Of a stretch of DNA of 48,431 nt, positions 40,944-48,431 are shown piece after piece. The stretch is from CG-Epi1 sp964634895. GTDB taxonomy: Archaea; Thermoplasmatota; Poseidoniia; MGIII; CG-Epi1. The DNA lies in assembly GCA_964634895.1 (NCBI GenBank), contig CAZWJS010000006.1, positions 1 to 48,431 on the forward strand, written 5' to 3'. The position numbers were made by a program, and so were the translations under genes. The notes below the pieces were generated by a model. That model made no database searches. It saw only the letters and a list, made by a program, of their open reading frames with translations, and was not told the origin of the DNA. Positions within the stretch are counted from its first letter, which is position 1, and the number at the start of each line of letters is the position of its first letter.

Positions 40944-43571
40944 ATGATGCTCAAGAAAAATTTATTTGTTTTGTTTTTACTTATTTTCATTTTTTCATGT
41001 ACAGGATATAGTGCAGAAAAGCAGCCTGTTTGGACATGGGCTTCCGATAATCCAATTACTGATGTTGAAGTATCTGATGATTCTCTTAATATTACAGCCT
41101 CATATGGTAGATATGTTAAGTTTTGGTACAATGATTCTTCTACTCCTTATAGAACAAAGATGGTTGATTCGGGTATTAATTCAATGAAAATGTCTTCGGA
41201 TGGTGAGTATGTAATTGCAGGTGAACTTAGTGACTATACATTAACATTATTCGAAGGAGGGACTAAAGAATGGGAAAAGAATGATTTTCTTATTGAGTTA
41301 AGAGATATTGATTTTTCTAGTAGTGGCTCTAATATTACAGCTATTGATGTATATAACATATATTTTATTAAAAAAAGCAGTAAGAATGTAATTTGGGCAG
41401 TTAATCACCCCACAACAGAAATGAGTGCTGTAGCAATGTCTCCTGATGGTCGTTTTATCGCTGCGGGAACTATTGATGGAGAGGTTTTTGTTTATTCAAC
41501 CTCAAATTCTTCCGATGTGTGGTCACATACTTCAGTCCTTGATGGCAGAATTACAGCTATTCATTTCTCAGGAGATAGTTCTCATCTGATTATTGGGACT
41601 CAGTACGGACGTGTTCATGTATATGAAAGCAATCGTGACAATGAAGATCCAGCAATTATTTACTACGAACAACCTGATGATATTTCTTGTGTTTCTGCAG
41701 GACCAAGTTCCGATTATTATCTGTTTGGTACTAATGGTGGAGACATTGTTTTATTATCTAAGGATTCGGGTGGTACTAAAGTTTGGCAGAAAAGTTTAGA
41801 CAGAGAGATTGATGGGACTACGGTTACGTCTTGTATTTTTAATGGTAATGGAAATTATGTGTTAGCAGGAGCGGATGAAAGTAGATTAGTTGTGCTTGTA
41901 AATACTACAACGGGCGATTTGCTGTGGGATAGCATAGCTTTTGGTAAGGTTAGCAGCGTAGCTATGTCTTTCAGAGGTTCTAATATTGTTGTAGGTACTG
42001 ATGATGGTATCGCATTGTATTATGAAGAATTATTAGACAATCAAGCCCCTATTGTTTCAATCGAGTCTATAACGCCATCTATTTCTTTGCCTGGAAGTTT
42101 AGTTACGATGAATGGTTCAGCTATAGATTTTGACGGCTCGGTTGTTAGTTATCGCTGGTATTCTTCAATAGATGGCAATTTGTCAACTGATATTAATTTT
42201 ACAATTTCTAGTTTGTCCCAGGGTCTTCATAAGATTTTCTTTCAAGCCGAAGATAATGAGGGAAAGTGGAGTCCTCCAGTTGTCATGGAGATAGGTGTAG
42301 GTGATTTCCCTGATGCATCGATTGATTTAGTTACTGGTTGTGATTTTACAGTAGATTGTGTTATAAGTGAAGGTACGGAAATTACGTTTACAGGTTCAGC
42401 AGTTTCGTCAGCTTCAGAAGACACTGAGATACTAGGCTATGAATGGCGTTCTAGTCTTGACAATGAAACAATATTGTCCGATCAAGCTTCGTTTAGTATA
42501 TTATCTCTTTCAAGAGGTCTACATACAATATCATTTAGAGCAATTAACGAGTTTGAGTTTTGGTCATCCAATGTTACAGTTAATGTAATGATTAATGGGA
42601 TTCCCCAAGCAACAATTATTAGTGCAGATATTAATCCAGTAATACCAGGGCAGAAAATAAATTTAGTTGCCAATGCTACAGATCCAGAGGGGGAACCTTT
42701 GAATTACGTATGGACATCAGATACCTTATTTTTTTCTAATGAACAAAAAATATACGAAAATTTCCATCCTTATAATCCCGATGTTTCTATAAATGGTTCT
42801 CGAGTTATCACTTCAACTACAGATATGGGTTCGCATATAATCACTCTTAGAGTCCAGGATTCCTATGGAGTATATAGCAAAATTTCAAATTTTACAATAA
42901 CTATTCTTTCACCACCTACACTATCGGTGCAATGTGACGACACTGGTTTCGTTGGTGAAACTTTTCTTTTTACTACATTCGCAGATGATGCAGATGGTAT
43001 AATTTTATCTTATGAGTGGGATTTTGATAGCAAAGAAGGACTTATTGACTCCGTGGATTTTGAAGGTTCTGGACTTGCTACACATACTTATAATCAAACA
43101 ATTCCAGGCTTAGATTATTTAGTAGTAGTTAGAGTTACTGATAATGATGGCCTCACTTCATATGATACCTGCCAACAAACAGTGGAGGAGGATCAGATTG
43201 GGGACGTTTCTAAGGATAGTTCAAGTGGCGGCGGAAGTATTAGTGAAATAGCTAGTCCTTCAGTAATAGGTGGTATCTTGCTTGTTGTTATAATCGTTGG
43301 TGGGGGCCTATTTTACATGATGCGTGACAATGATGATTACTTGTATTCTTCTCCTTCATTATCTAAAACTTCTTCTCGTGCAGATTATATGAGTTCTATT
43401 GAGCCTGAAGTGTCACCTGTGAAAGAGAGAAGAATTTTGGATAATGAGATGATAGATACAACAGTTGTCGAATGTCCTGAATGTTCGGCTCAAATTGATG
43501 TCCCCTCTGTGTCAGGTTCTCAAGCACTCCAGTGTCCGGACTGCGGTTTAGAGGGAGAGATAGAGCTTTAA
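40944..43571 (+). CDS. Membrane protein with extracellular beta-propeller and PKD-type domains and a cytosolic zinc ribbon
   Basis: An 875-aa protein. A signal sequence (NLFVLFLLIFIFSCTG) is followed by a WD40/PQQ-like propeller of about 330 residues with repeated VAMSPDGRFIAAGT-type and LIIGTQYGRVHVY-type blades. Four PKD/Ig-like domains follow (SYRWYSSIDGN, GYEWRSSLDNE, NYVWTSDTLF, SYEWDFDSKEG). One TM helix (IGGILLVVIIVGGGLFYMM) lies near residue 788. The cytosolic tail ends in a zinc ribbon with CPECSAQIDV and CPDCGLEGEIEL. Extracellular ligand-binding domains joined to an intracellular zinc ribbon suggest a receptor or scaffold. A winged-helix gene follows 54 nt downstream. ATG 40944 or 40947 is the start. 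Confidence 0.82.
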   Translation: MMLKKNLFVLFLLIFIFSCTGYSAEKQPVWTWASDNPITDVEVSDDSLNITASYGRYVKFWYNDSSTPYRTKMVDSGINSMKMSSDGEYVIAGELSDYTLTLFEGGTKEWEKNDFLIELRDIDFSSSGSNITAIDVYNIYFIKKSSKNVIWAVNHPTTEMSAVAMSPDGRFIAAGTIDGEVFVYSTSNSSDVWSHTSVLDGRITAIHFSGDSSHLIIGTQYGRVHVYESNRDNEDPAIIYYEQPDDISCVSAGPSSDYYLFGTNGGDIVLLSKDSGGTKVWQKSLDREIDGTTVTSCIFNGNGNYVLAGADESRLVVLVNTTTGDLLWDSIAFGKVSSVAMSFRGSNIVVGTDDGIALYYEELLDNQAPIVSIESITPSISLPGSLVTMNGSAIDFDGSVVSYRWYSSIDGNLSTDINFTISSLSQGLHKIFFQAEDNEGKWSPPVVMEIGVGDFPDASIDLVTGCDFTVDCVISEGTEITFTGSAVSSASEDTEILGYEWRSSLDNETILSDQASFSILSLSRGLHTISFRAINEFEFWSSNVTVNVMINGIPQATIISADINPVIPGQKINLVANATDPEGEPLNYVWTSDTLFFSNEQKIYENFHPYNPDVSINGSRVITSTTDMGSHIITLRVQDSYGVYSKISNFTITILSPPTLSVQCDDTGFVGETFLFTTFADDADGIILSYEWDFDSKEGLIDSVDFEGSGLATHTYNQTIPGLDYLVVVRVTDNDGLTSYDTCQQTVEEDQIGDVSKDSSSGGGSISEIASPSVIGGILLVVIIVGGGLFYMMRDNDDYLYSSPSLSKTSSRADYMSSIEPEVSPVKERRILDNEMIDTTVVECPECSAQIDVPSVSGSQALQCPDCGLEGEIEL

Positions 43572-43625
43572 TGACACTTCTCAGTGCTATATCATAGGAT
43601 AGTTTCCTGTGGTGGATTAAGAATA

Positions 43626-44132
43626 ATGAAACGCGTAAAGCTGATAAATGACCCTGCCGAGCTAGTCGCGCTTTTTAGAGCAGTAGATTCTGATGAAAGG
43701 CGCAACGTTCTTTCAACCCTTGCAGAAGGTTGGACCATGATTAGTACTTTAGTTGAAAAATATGGTGCCGGTGCTCATGATGCGATTATATATTTTGAAA
43801 AATTTAAGTTAGTTGAATCGCGTTGGGAGGTTAACAATGAAACAGGTAGACCTGAAAAAGGATATCGTACATTCTATAATGCTTTTCAAATTTCTACATC
43901 TTTGACTTTTGACGAGGCACAGGAACTTCTGACAGTTGTTTTAATGACTGAGAAAGAGTTTAAATCTTTAGAGTCTAAAATCGTTGAATTAATTGGTTTA
44001 GAGGGTACATTTGCTAATGATGTATCTAGAGATTTAGAAGTTACATCTTTGACTTTAAAGGGCCTTGTTCGTCGTTCAGTTAAATTTGATTTTAAGGGAC
44101 ATAATATTGTCCCTATTAAAGAGGAAGAGTAA
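43626..44132 (+). CDS. Winged-helix (ArsR-like) regulator
   Basis: A 168-aa protein. Residues 10-75, including DSDERRNVLSTLAEGW and KYGAGAHDAIIYFEKFKLVES, form a helix-turn-helix, followed by the wing VNNETGRPEKGYRTFYNAF, as in ArsR-family and related archaeal wHTH proteins. The C-terminal half is helical and could be a dimerisation or ligand domain. No metal-binding Cys is visible. A TATA-like GCTATATCAT (43587-43595) precedes ATG 43626, which starts the homology; an earlier ATG at 43584 overlaps that box. It overlaps the next gene by 1 nt (TAATG), so the pair forms an operon. Confidence 0.78.
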   Translation: MKRVKLINDPAELVALFRAVDSDERRNVLSTLAEGWTMISTLVEKYGAGAHDAIIYFEKFKLVESRWEVNNETGRPEKGYRTFYNAFQISTSLTFDEAQELLTVVLMTEKEFKSLESKIVELIGLEGTFANDVSRDLEVTSLTLKGLVRRSVKFDFKGHNIVPIKEEE

Positions 44133-44674
44133 TGGATGGTTTAGATATAGATGAAACACTCCCTGGTGATGAGGTTGAAGAAGAAACAGATGAAGAGATT
44201 ATTAGAAGAGAGAATGAAGAGCAATCTTCACCGAATCCAGGTGTTTCTTCATTTGATACTTGGTCTTCAAGTTCCTTGTCCAATGAGGAATCTCTTCGTG
44301 GTTGGTTGTATTTAGTTGCAGGTGCAGGTTATGGATTATTAGTCGTATATCTTTTTCTTGTAATTTATATGGAGATGAAGTTACCTATACTTAGCAATGA
44401 AGCTGTAACTGATACTAATGGTGCACTTACTACTGCTATTTTAATCTCAGCAATGGTTTATGTTACAATTTGGTTTTTTATGTCGGGAAAAAAGCATTCA
44501 TTTTTTACAGATGATCCAGACAAGGCGAAATTCTATGCAGGAATAATTGGCTTGGCATCTTTAGTTATTATTGCGTTGAGCTGGGAAGATTACAGCCGTG
44601 AAATGGTCGTGTCAGCAATTCTAACTTCAGTGTCAACTTGGTCTTACATTCGTTCTTCTGAAATGAAAGGCTAA
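44132..44674 (+). CDS. Four-helix membrane protein of unknown function
   Basis: A 180-aa protein. A 60-residue acidic and Ser-rich cytosolic N-terminus precedes four predicted TM helices: LYLVAGAGYGLLVVYLFLVI, TTAILISAMVYVTIWFF, FYAGIIGLASLVIIALSW and VVSAILTSVSTWSYI. No catalytic or transport motif is visible. Cotranscribed with the winged-helix gene, so a shared process is likely. The stop is followed by an eight-T run. Confidence 0.7.
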   Translation: MDGLDIDETLPGDEVEEETDEEIIRRENEEQSSPNPGVSSFDTWSSSSLSNEESLRGWLYLVAGAGYGLLVVYLFLVIYMEMKLPILSNEAVTDTNGALTTAILISAMVYVTIWFFMSGKKHSFFTDDPDKAKFYAGIIGLASLVIIALSWEDYSREMVVSAILTSVSTWSYIRSSEMKG

Positions 44675-44682
44675 TTTTTTTT
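44675..44682 (+). terminator. Oligo-T terminator
   Basis: Eight consecutive Ts start directly after the TAA of the membrane protein gene and lie 32 nt before tRNA-Leu. This is the usual form of an archaeal intrinsic terminator. Confidence 0.45.
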
Positions 44683-44714
44683 GTCACTTATCAATTAGTT
44701 TTCAATATATTTGT

Positions 44715-44801
44715 GCGGGGATCGCATAGCTCGGCCAATTGCGCTAGATTCAGAGTCTAGTCCTTAGTGGTTCGAGGGTTCGAATCCCTCTCCCCGCACC
44801 A
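44715..44801 (+). tRNA. tRNA-Leu (anticodon CAG)
   Basis: An 87-nt class II tRNA. The acceptor stem GCGGGGA (44715-44721) pairs with TCCCCGC (44791-44797), followed by A and an encoded CCA. The anticodon arm is CTAGA/TCTAG with loop TTCAGAG, anticodon CAG. A long variable arm (TCCTTAGTGGTTC region) is typical of tRNA-Leu. The T arm is GAGGG TTCGAAT CCCTC. No intron is visible. It reads CTG. Confidence 0.93.
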
Positions 44802-44807
44802 ATGTTT

Positions 44808-46226
44808 TTAATGGCGCCACATTGGTAAAACAGAGTTATAGCCTGCCAAGGGCACACCTGTCATTGCCGCAGTTTCCTGATTATTTGTTACTAAATTATC
44901 TGGTTTCAACTCATCAATTTTACCAATCCCCATAGCTCCGATGGTTTCAGCTAGTTCAATTCCAAATTGTTTAAGTTCTTTATTGTTACAATTTCTTTCT
45001 AAAAATAACCCAGATGCTCCTAGAGAAATAGTCTTAGCTGCGTTTTTTGAATCAAGATTATCTGAGCTTGTAAGTATAGTCAATTTTTCTTTGTAGGGTC
45101 TGGTAGCAGTTATTGCAGCCTCTATAGGCATTTCATAGCTTACTAGAATAATACCATCAGCCCTAGATTTTTCTATAATATTTAAGTCATTTTCAAGATC
45201 TCCTGCATTCAATTTTACTAGTATTGGTATTCTCTTTGAACTACCTTGTCTAATCAATTCAACGACATATGCTAAATCTGTTGGTTTTTTCATATCTAAT
45301 CTGCGATTTATGTCTGTTGGCCTCAAGTCAATAATGGCTACGTTAGCAGTTTCTAGATTTGTAGGAGCTCTACCATTCAATTCCCAAATGGCATATTCAG
45401 GAGCATTATTTCCATTCCAAAGTAAGGGTATTGTTAATTTTAGAGGTTCTTCCTTATTTTCACCAATCGTAATTGAAAGGTCTAATTTATCAATAGCTGG
45501 ATTTCTTGGCCTTCTACTTAGTGTTGCCGTTGTTATCATTAACGTTTCAGCTATTGTTTTGTTCAATTCGGTTGTCTTTCTTCTCTTTGCAAAATTATTT
45601 TTGTTTATAACTTCTTTAAAATCTAAACCAGTTGGATTAATCCCATAATCCTTAAGTTGGCTTTGTAATTTTTTCCAATTAGAAGGGGAAATATTTTTCA
45701 CATCTAAATTTTCATTCTTATCAAAGTCCCCAGATATTAGAATTTTGCCTTTATCCATCATTTTCCCTATATCTCCCATCACATCACCACATACCACTAT
45801 TCTTCCACCTTTCATGCAAGTTGCAATATTTCCTCTGACAGTGCCAGAGATTAACAGGTTTCCATCTTTCATTGATACACCTGCATCACCATCAACTGAC
45901 CCTTGAATTACAATAGTGCCGCCTGAAAGGCAATGACCTACTCCTTCCTCGCAGCTTCCATTGACAATGATTTCTCCCCCACTCATTCCGTTTCCAAGAA
46001 ACCTTCCAGCGTCACCATTAAGCACAATTTTACTTCCATTATTTAAACCTGCAAAATTATCTCCAGCTATTCCTTCAAAGGTCATACTCTTTTTTGGAGG
46101 CATGAAAGCAGCTATGCAAGTCTGCCCGGCTAAATTAGTGACTTTTGCAGAGTCATGGTTTTCAAATCGTTTCCTTAATTGTTCGTTTATCAGTCCTGAA
46201 GTCCAAGATTCTTCGGAGTCAGTCAT
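44808..46226 (-). CDS. GXGXG beta-helix protein fused to a glutamate-synthase-like barrel
   Basis: A 472-aa protein. Residues about 30-175 are a GXGXG right-handed beta-helix as in glutamate synthase domain 3 and formylmethanofuran dehydrogenase C, with turns FLGNGMSGGEIIVNG, GHCLSGGTIVIQG, GVSMKDGNLLISG and ATCMKGGRIVVCG. From about residue 235 the protein resembles a glutamate-synthase FMN domain (RRPRNPAID, PILVKLNAGDLENDL, LGASGLFLERNC). It ends like that domain with KIDELKPDNLVTNNQE and AAMTGVPLAGY. The phosphate loop (GHDGGTG in the enzyme) is replaced by SYEMPIEAA, and the Fe-S cysteines are not conserved. The domain order is reversed relative to GltB. It may be a non-catalytic or repurposed subunit. 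No glutaminase gene is nearby. Confidence 0.72.
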   Translation of the reverse strand: MTDSEESWTSGLINEQLRKRFENHDSAKVTNLAGQTCIAAFMPPKKSMTFEGIAGDNFAGLNNGSKIVLNGDAGRFLGNGMSGGEIIVNGSCEEGVGHCLSGGTIVIQGSVDGDAGVSMKDGNLLISGTVRGNIATCMKGGRIVVCGDVMGDIGKMMDKGKILISGDFDKNENLDVKNISPSNWKKLQSQLKDYGINPTGLDFKEVINKNNFAKRRKTTELNKTIAETLMITTATLSRRPRNPAIDKLDLSITIGENKEEPLKLTIPLLWNGNNAPEYAIWELNGRAPTNLETANVAIIDLRPTDINRRLDMKKPTDLAYVVELIRQGSSKRIPILVKLNAGDLENDLNIIEKSRADGIILVSYEMPIEAAITATRPYKEKLTILTSSDNLDSKNAAKTISLGASGLFLERNCNNKELKQFGIELAETIGAMGIGKIDELKPDNLVTNNQETAAMTGVPLAGYNSVLPMWRH

Positions 46227-46268
46227 TATCTATCCTATTTGTAACTAGTATTTAGGCAATTAGGTGAC

Positions 46269-47252
46269 CTAATGCCCTCTTGTAACCATATATTCTAATA
46301 ATTCTTCAAGCATATCTCTTGCTTCACTTTCAGGATATTTTTTCAATGTTTTATTTGCCCCTTCAAGATAGCCCATTGCTTGCTTGTGGCAGTGTTTAAG
46401 TGCGCCACATTCTTCCATAATTTTAACAGCTCTTTTAATCTCAGTTTCTGTATTATTGGGCTTATTTAGGATTTTAATTAATTGACTTCTATTATTTTTT
46501 GATGCTCTATTTAGAGTATCAATAACTAACAGAGTTCTTTTCCCTTGTCTAATATCAGATCCTGATGGTTTTCCCAAAACTTCAGCAGGTGCGGTTGCGT
46601 CCAAATAATCATCCCAAATTTGGAATCCTAAGCCAACCCATATTGCCATTTGGCGCAGTTCCCTGGCTTGTTCTTCATTAGAACCACCAATCAAGGCACC
46701 GCCATAAGCAGCAGATCCAAATAATATTGAAGTTTTTAATCTAATCATTTCCAAATATTCTTCAGTTTGTACAGCTTCTTCATCTTCAAAATTAATATCC
46801 ATTTGTTGTCCCTCTGCAATTCTTCTTACAGTGTATGAAATATGTTTAACTAGCTCAGATTTGACTCTATCTTCGATATTACAATCAATTATCATCTCAA
46901 ATGCGTATGCAAAAAGAGAGTCTCCTGCAAGAATAGCAGTTGGAAGACCGTAAACAGTATGGCAAGCAGGCACACCATGACGTAAATCATCATCATCCAT
47001 TACATCATCATGTACCAATGTGAAATTATGTATAACTTCTAGAGAAGTTGCAAAAGGAATTGCTTTATTTGAATCTCCTCCAACCATTTCACAAGTTAGC
47101 AGAGCCATTACTGGTCGCAGACGTTTTCCGCCAGCTAATGGGATATGGGCAATTGCTTCGTATAGTTTTTCAGGCGGTCTTATCTTCAAGTATTTTGCTA
47201 AAGCCAATTCAATGGGTTTTGCCTTTATGGTCAATTTTTTTTTAATGTTCAT
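46269..47252 (-). CDS. idsA: Geranylgeranyl/farnesyl diphosphate synthase
   Basis: A 327-aa all-helical trans-prenyltransferase that makes the C20 (or C15) chain for archaeal ether lipids. GGKRLRPVM binds the diphosphate. The first aspartate-rich motif is LVHDDVMDDDDLRHG, the second is WDDYLDA, and both are intact. The start is ATG 47252, overlapping idi by 11 nt, while a longer frame to 47282 has no homology. It is downstream of idi and in the same operon, so IPP/DMAPP isomerisation and chain elongation are coupled. Confidence 0.93.
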   Translation of the reverse strand: MNIKKKLTIKAKPIELALAKYLKIRPPEKLYEAIAHIPLAGGKRLRPVMALLTCEMVGGDSNKAIPFATSLEVIHNFTLVHDDVMDDDDLRHGVPACHTVYGLPTAILAGDSLFAYAFEMIIDCNIEDRVKSELVKHISYTVRRIAEGQQMDINFEDEEAVQTEEYLEMIRLKTSILFGSAAYGGALIGGSNEEQARELRQMAIWVGLGFQIWDDYLDATAPAEVLGKPSGSDIRQGKRTLLVIDTLNRASKNNRSQLIKILNKPNNTETEIKRAVKIMEECGALKHCHKQAMGYLEGANKTLKKYPESEARDMLEELLEYMVTRGH

Positions 47253-47922
47253 ATTGTTCTTCCATATAATGCACTTTTTCATCGCTTAAAATACTAAGAT
47301 TGTCAATATTATTCCAGATATTTTCAAGAAAATTGTCTTTTATTAGCCTGAACCAAGGGCCAATCCTTTCCTTATTATCTCTAGCCTTTCTAAACATTTC
47401 TTCCAAATCTTGTTTGCTAACATATTTTGTTTCTTCAATTTCGTTTGGATTTACATTTGTTTTCAGATCATCTTTCATTGCAAAGATATAATCTATCTCA
47501 TGTTCAATCCATTTAGAATCAGCTCTTGCTTTGTAGTGCATTTTAGTAATAAAATACAATTTCTTTATGTCTATTCGTTTACTATTTATCCCTAATTCTT
47601 GTTTCATTTTCCTTTTTGCAGCAATTTTTGCGCCTTCAATTCCATTTTTTTCTTCTTCTAAGAAAAGTGGATGACTACAGCAGCTATTAGCCCAGATGGA
47701 TGGAAAAGTAATTTTCTCCGCAGCTCTTTTTTGAATCAATAATTCATTCTTAGAATTAAATAATAATACGCTAAAAGCTCTGTGAAGTCTTCCATTTCCT
47801 TTGTGGCAATTTATTTTTGAATCATGTCCTATGATTTTATCTCCTTCATCCACAACAATACAATTTTCCTCCATCATCTGAACTTGTTCGTTGTCGTATT
47901 CTCTAAGCTCAGTATTCTTCAT
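47242..47922 (-). CDS. idi: Isopentenyl-diphosphate delta-isomerase, type I
   Basis: A 226-aa Nudix-fold type I isomerase. The active-site Cys is in NSCCSHPLF (C82), in the eukaryotic-style form of the motif. RAFSVLLFNSKNELLIQKR and the catalytic Glu in KWIEHEIDYIF are present. It interconverts IPP and DMAPP. Most archaea rely on the unrelated flavin-dependent type II enzyme, so a type I gene is of note. It is upstream of idsA in the same operon. Confidence 0.93.
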   Translation of the reverse strand: MKNTELREYDNEQVQMMEENCIVVDEGDKIIGHDSKINCHKGNGRLHRAFSVLLFNSKNELLIQKRAAEKITFPSIWANSCCSHPLFLEEEKNGIEGAKIAAKRKMKQELGINSKRIDIKKLYFITKMHYKARADSKWIEHEIDYIFAMKDDLKTNVNPNEIEETKYVSKQDLEEMFRKARDNKERIGPWFRLIKDNFLENIWNNIDNLSILSDEKVHYMEEQYEH

Positions 47923-48004
47923 AGTTATTATTACACGAAACAGGAGGGTAATTAAAATGGGAGTGCATGCTAAGTTCTTTATCTTAGCCTTAAAATGGCA
48001 TAAT

Positions 48005-48431
48005 ATGAGTAAACTTGATTTTCTTGATGAATTGGGTATTGAAGAAACAAATTTTGGAGGTTTTTCAACGGAATGGTTTGGCTCAGGTGCTGAGCTTGAA
48101 TCCTTTACACCTTCGGATGGCTCTTTAATTGCTAAAGTTAAGCAGTGTAATTCGGGAGATTATGAGAAAATAATGCAGACTAGTTCGGCTGTATTTTCAA
48201 AGTGGAGAATGGAACCAGCTCCCAAAAGAGGTGAAGTTGTCAGACAATTAGCTAATGCTTTTCGTAACCACAAAGTTGCTCTTGGGAAATTAATTTCTTG
48301 GGAAATGGGTAAAATCCAAATTGAAGGAGAAGGTGAAGTGCAAGAGATGATTGATATTGCAGATTACGCTGTTGGCCTTAGTAGACAATTATATGGAAAA
48401 ACTATGCATTCTGAAAGACCTAATCATCGGA
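48005..48431 (+). CDS. ALDH7-type aldehyde dehydrogenase, N-terminal part (3' truncated)
   Basis: The first 142 residues of an aldehyde dehydrogenase cut off by the window edge. EPAPKRGEVVRQL, SWEMGKIQIEGEGEVQEM and IDIADYAVGLSRQLYGKTM, followed by SERPNHR, are the signature of the ALDH7 family (alpha-aminoadipic semialdehyde dehydrogenase, antiquitin), which acts in lysine breakdown in other organisms. The NAD-binding and catalytic Cys regions lie beyond the edge. ATG 48005 fits the family start. The in-frame ATG 47957 has a strong AGGAGGGT upstream (47942-47949) and would add 16 unrelated residues. Confidence 0.9.
   Translation, partial: MSKLDFLDELGIEETNFGGFSTEWFGSGAELESFTPSDGSLIAKVKQCNSGDYEKIMQTSSAVFSKWRMEPAPKRGEVVRQLANAFRNHKVALGKLISWEMGKIQIEGEGEVQEMIDIADYAVGLSRQLYGKTMHSERPNHR

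Noticed and set aside
47957..48004. Longer start of the aldehyde dehydrogenase
   Set aside because: A good Shine-Dalgarno-like sequence is present, but the added 16 residues do not resemble the family and ATG 48005 fits the known start. The question remains open.
1..48431. CRISPR arrays, insertion sequences, prophage or rRNA genes
   Set aside because: I saw no spaced direct repeats, transposase or integrase motifs, phage structural genes or rRNA-like sequence.

Overview
The window is AT-rich archaeal DNA from a free-living euryarchaeon, most likely a marine Poseidoniia-type archaeon (Marine Group II, or the related Marine Group III) within Thermoplasmatota. This rests on gene content and style, not on a database match. 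The archaeal markers are PriS, RpoF (Rpb4), eL21, a probable eL41, archaeal Pus10, Taw1/TYW1, DUF655, unfused Kae1 and Bud32, GGPP synthase and two geranylgeranyl-reductase-type flavoproteins. Very large secreted CARDB/NEW3, PKD and Asp-box proteins and bacterial-style central metabolism (ATP-dependent PEP carboxykinase, class II NrdJ, ALDH7) point to a surface-ocean heterotroph. There is no rRNA, CRISPR, IS element or prophage; this is ordinary, densely packed chromosome.

Layout. 1-353: end of a secreted VCBS/FG-GAP protein with a PEF-CTERM-like tail. 348-5061 (minus): Asp-box lipoprotein, adenosine deaminase, geranylgeranyl reductase paralogue 1 and a NadE-type glutaminase, divergent from nadE (5134-5937). 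6209-9895: class II ribonucleotide reductase behind a structured leader. 9940-14005: membrane protein + taw1, then P-loop kinase-like protein + pheS. 14002-14169 (minus): a 55-aa AbrB-type protein. 14262-16795: mdh and pckA, convergent. 16893-17719: tRNA-Val followed closely by ksgA. 17711-22066 (minus): information-processing run rpl41e, pheT, unknown, priS, rnhB, SCP2-like. 22166-24332: asnS and a HEAT-SAP protein. 24401-27679: GDPD, pus10, rpl21e, rpoF with an extra zinc ribbon, DUF655. 27680-30066 (minus): RHH regulator, folC, lipoprotein. 30149-37040: a 1900-aa surface protein with a cytosolic ubiquitin-like domain, then GGR paralogue 2. 36963-39303: two membrane-anchored secreted proteins. 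39309-40888: kae1-bud32. 40944-44674: propeller/PKD membrane protein with a cytosolic zinc ribbon, a winged-helix regulator and a 4-TM protein. 44715-44801: tRNA-Leu. 44808-47922 (minus): idi, GGPP synthase, and a GXGXG/glutamate-synthase-like protein. 48005-end: start of an ALDH7-type dehydrogenase.

Expression signals. Many operon-leading genes have an A/T-rich TATA-like box centred about 24-30 nt before the start codon, which fits leaderless transcripts (mdh, pckA, pheT, asnS, the 37873 gene). Internal operon genes overlap the previous stop by 1-11 nt and often have GGAGG-type Shine-Dalgarno sites (pus10, rpl21e, rpoF, bud32). GTG and TTG starts are common.

Functional themes. Idi, GGPP synthase and two GGR paralogues belong to archaeal lipid synthesis. 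Mdh and PckA carry malate via oxaloacetate to PEP. Taw1, Pus10, KEOPS, KsgA, PheST, AsnS and two tRNAs serve translation. The secreted proteins probably form the interface with particles and polymers. The most unusual observations are the zinc ribbon inserted in RpoF, the ubiquitin-like domain on the cytosolic end of a giant surface protein, the zinc ribbon on the cytosolic end of a propeller/PKD protein next to a regulator, the permuted and degenerate glutamate-synthase-like protein, and the paired palindromes at the RHH gene.
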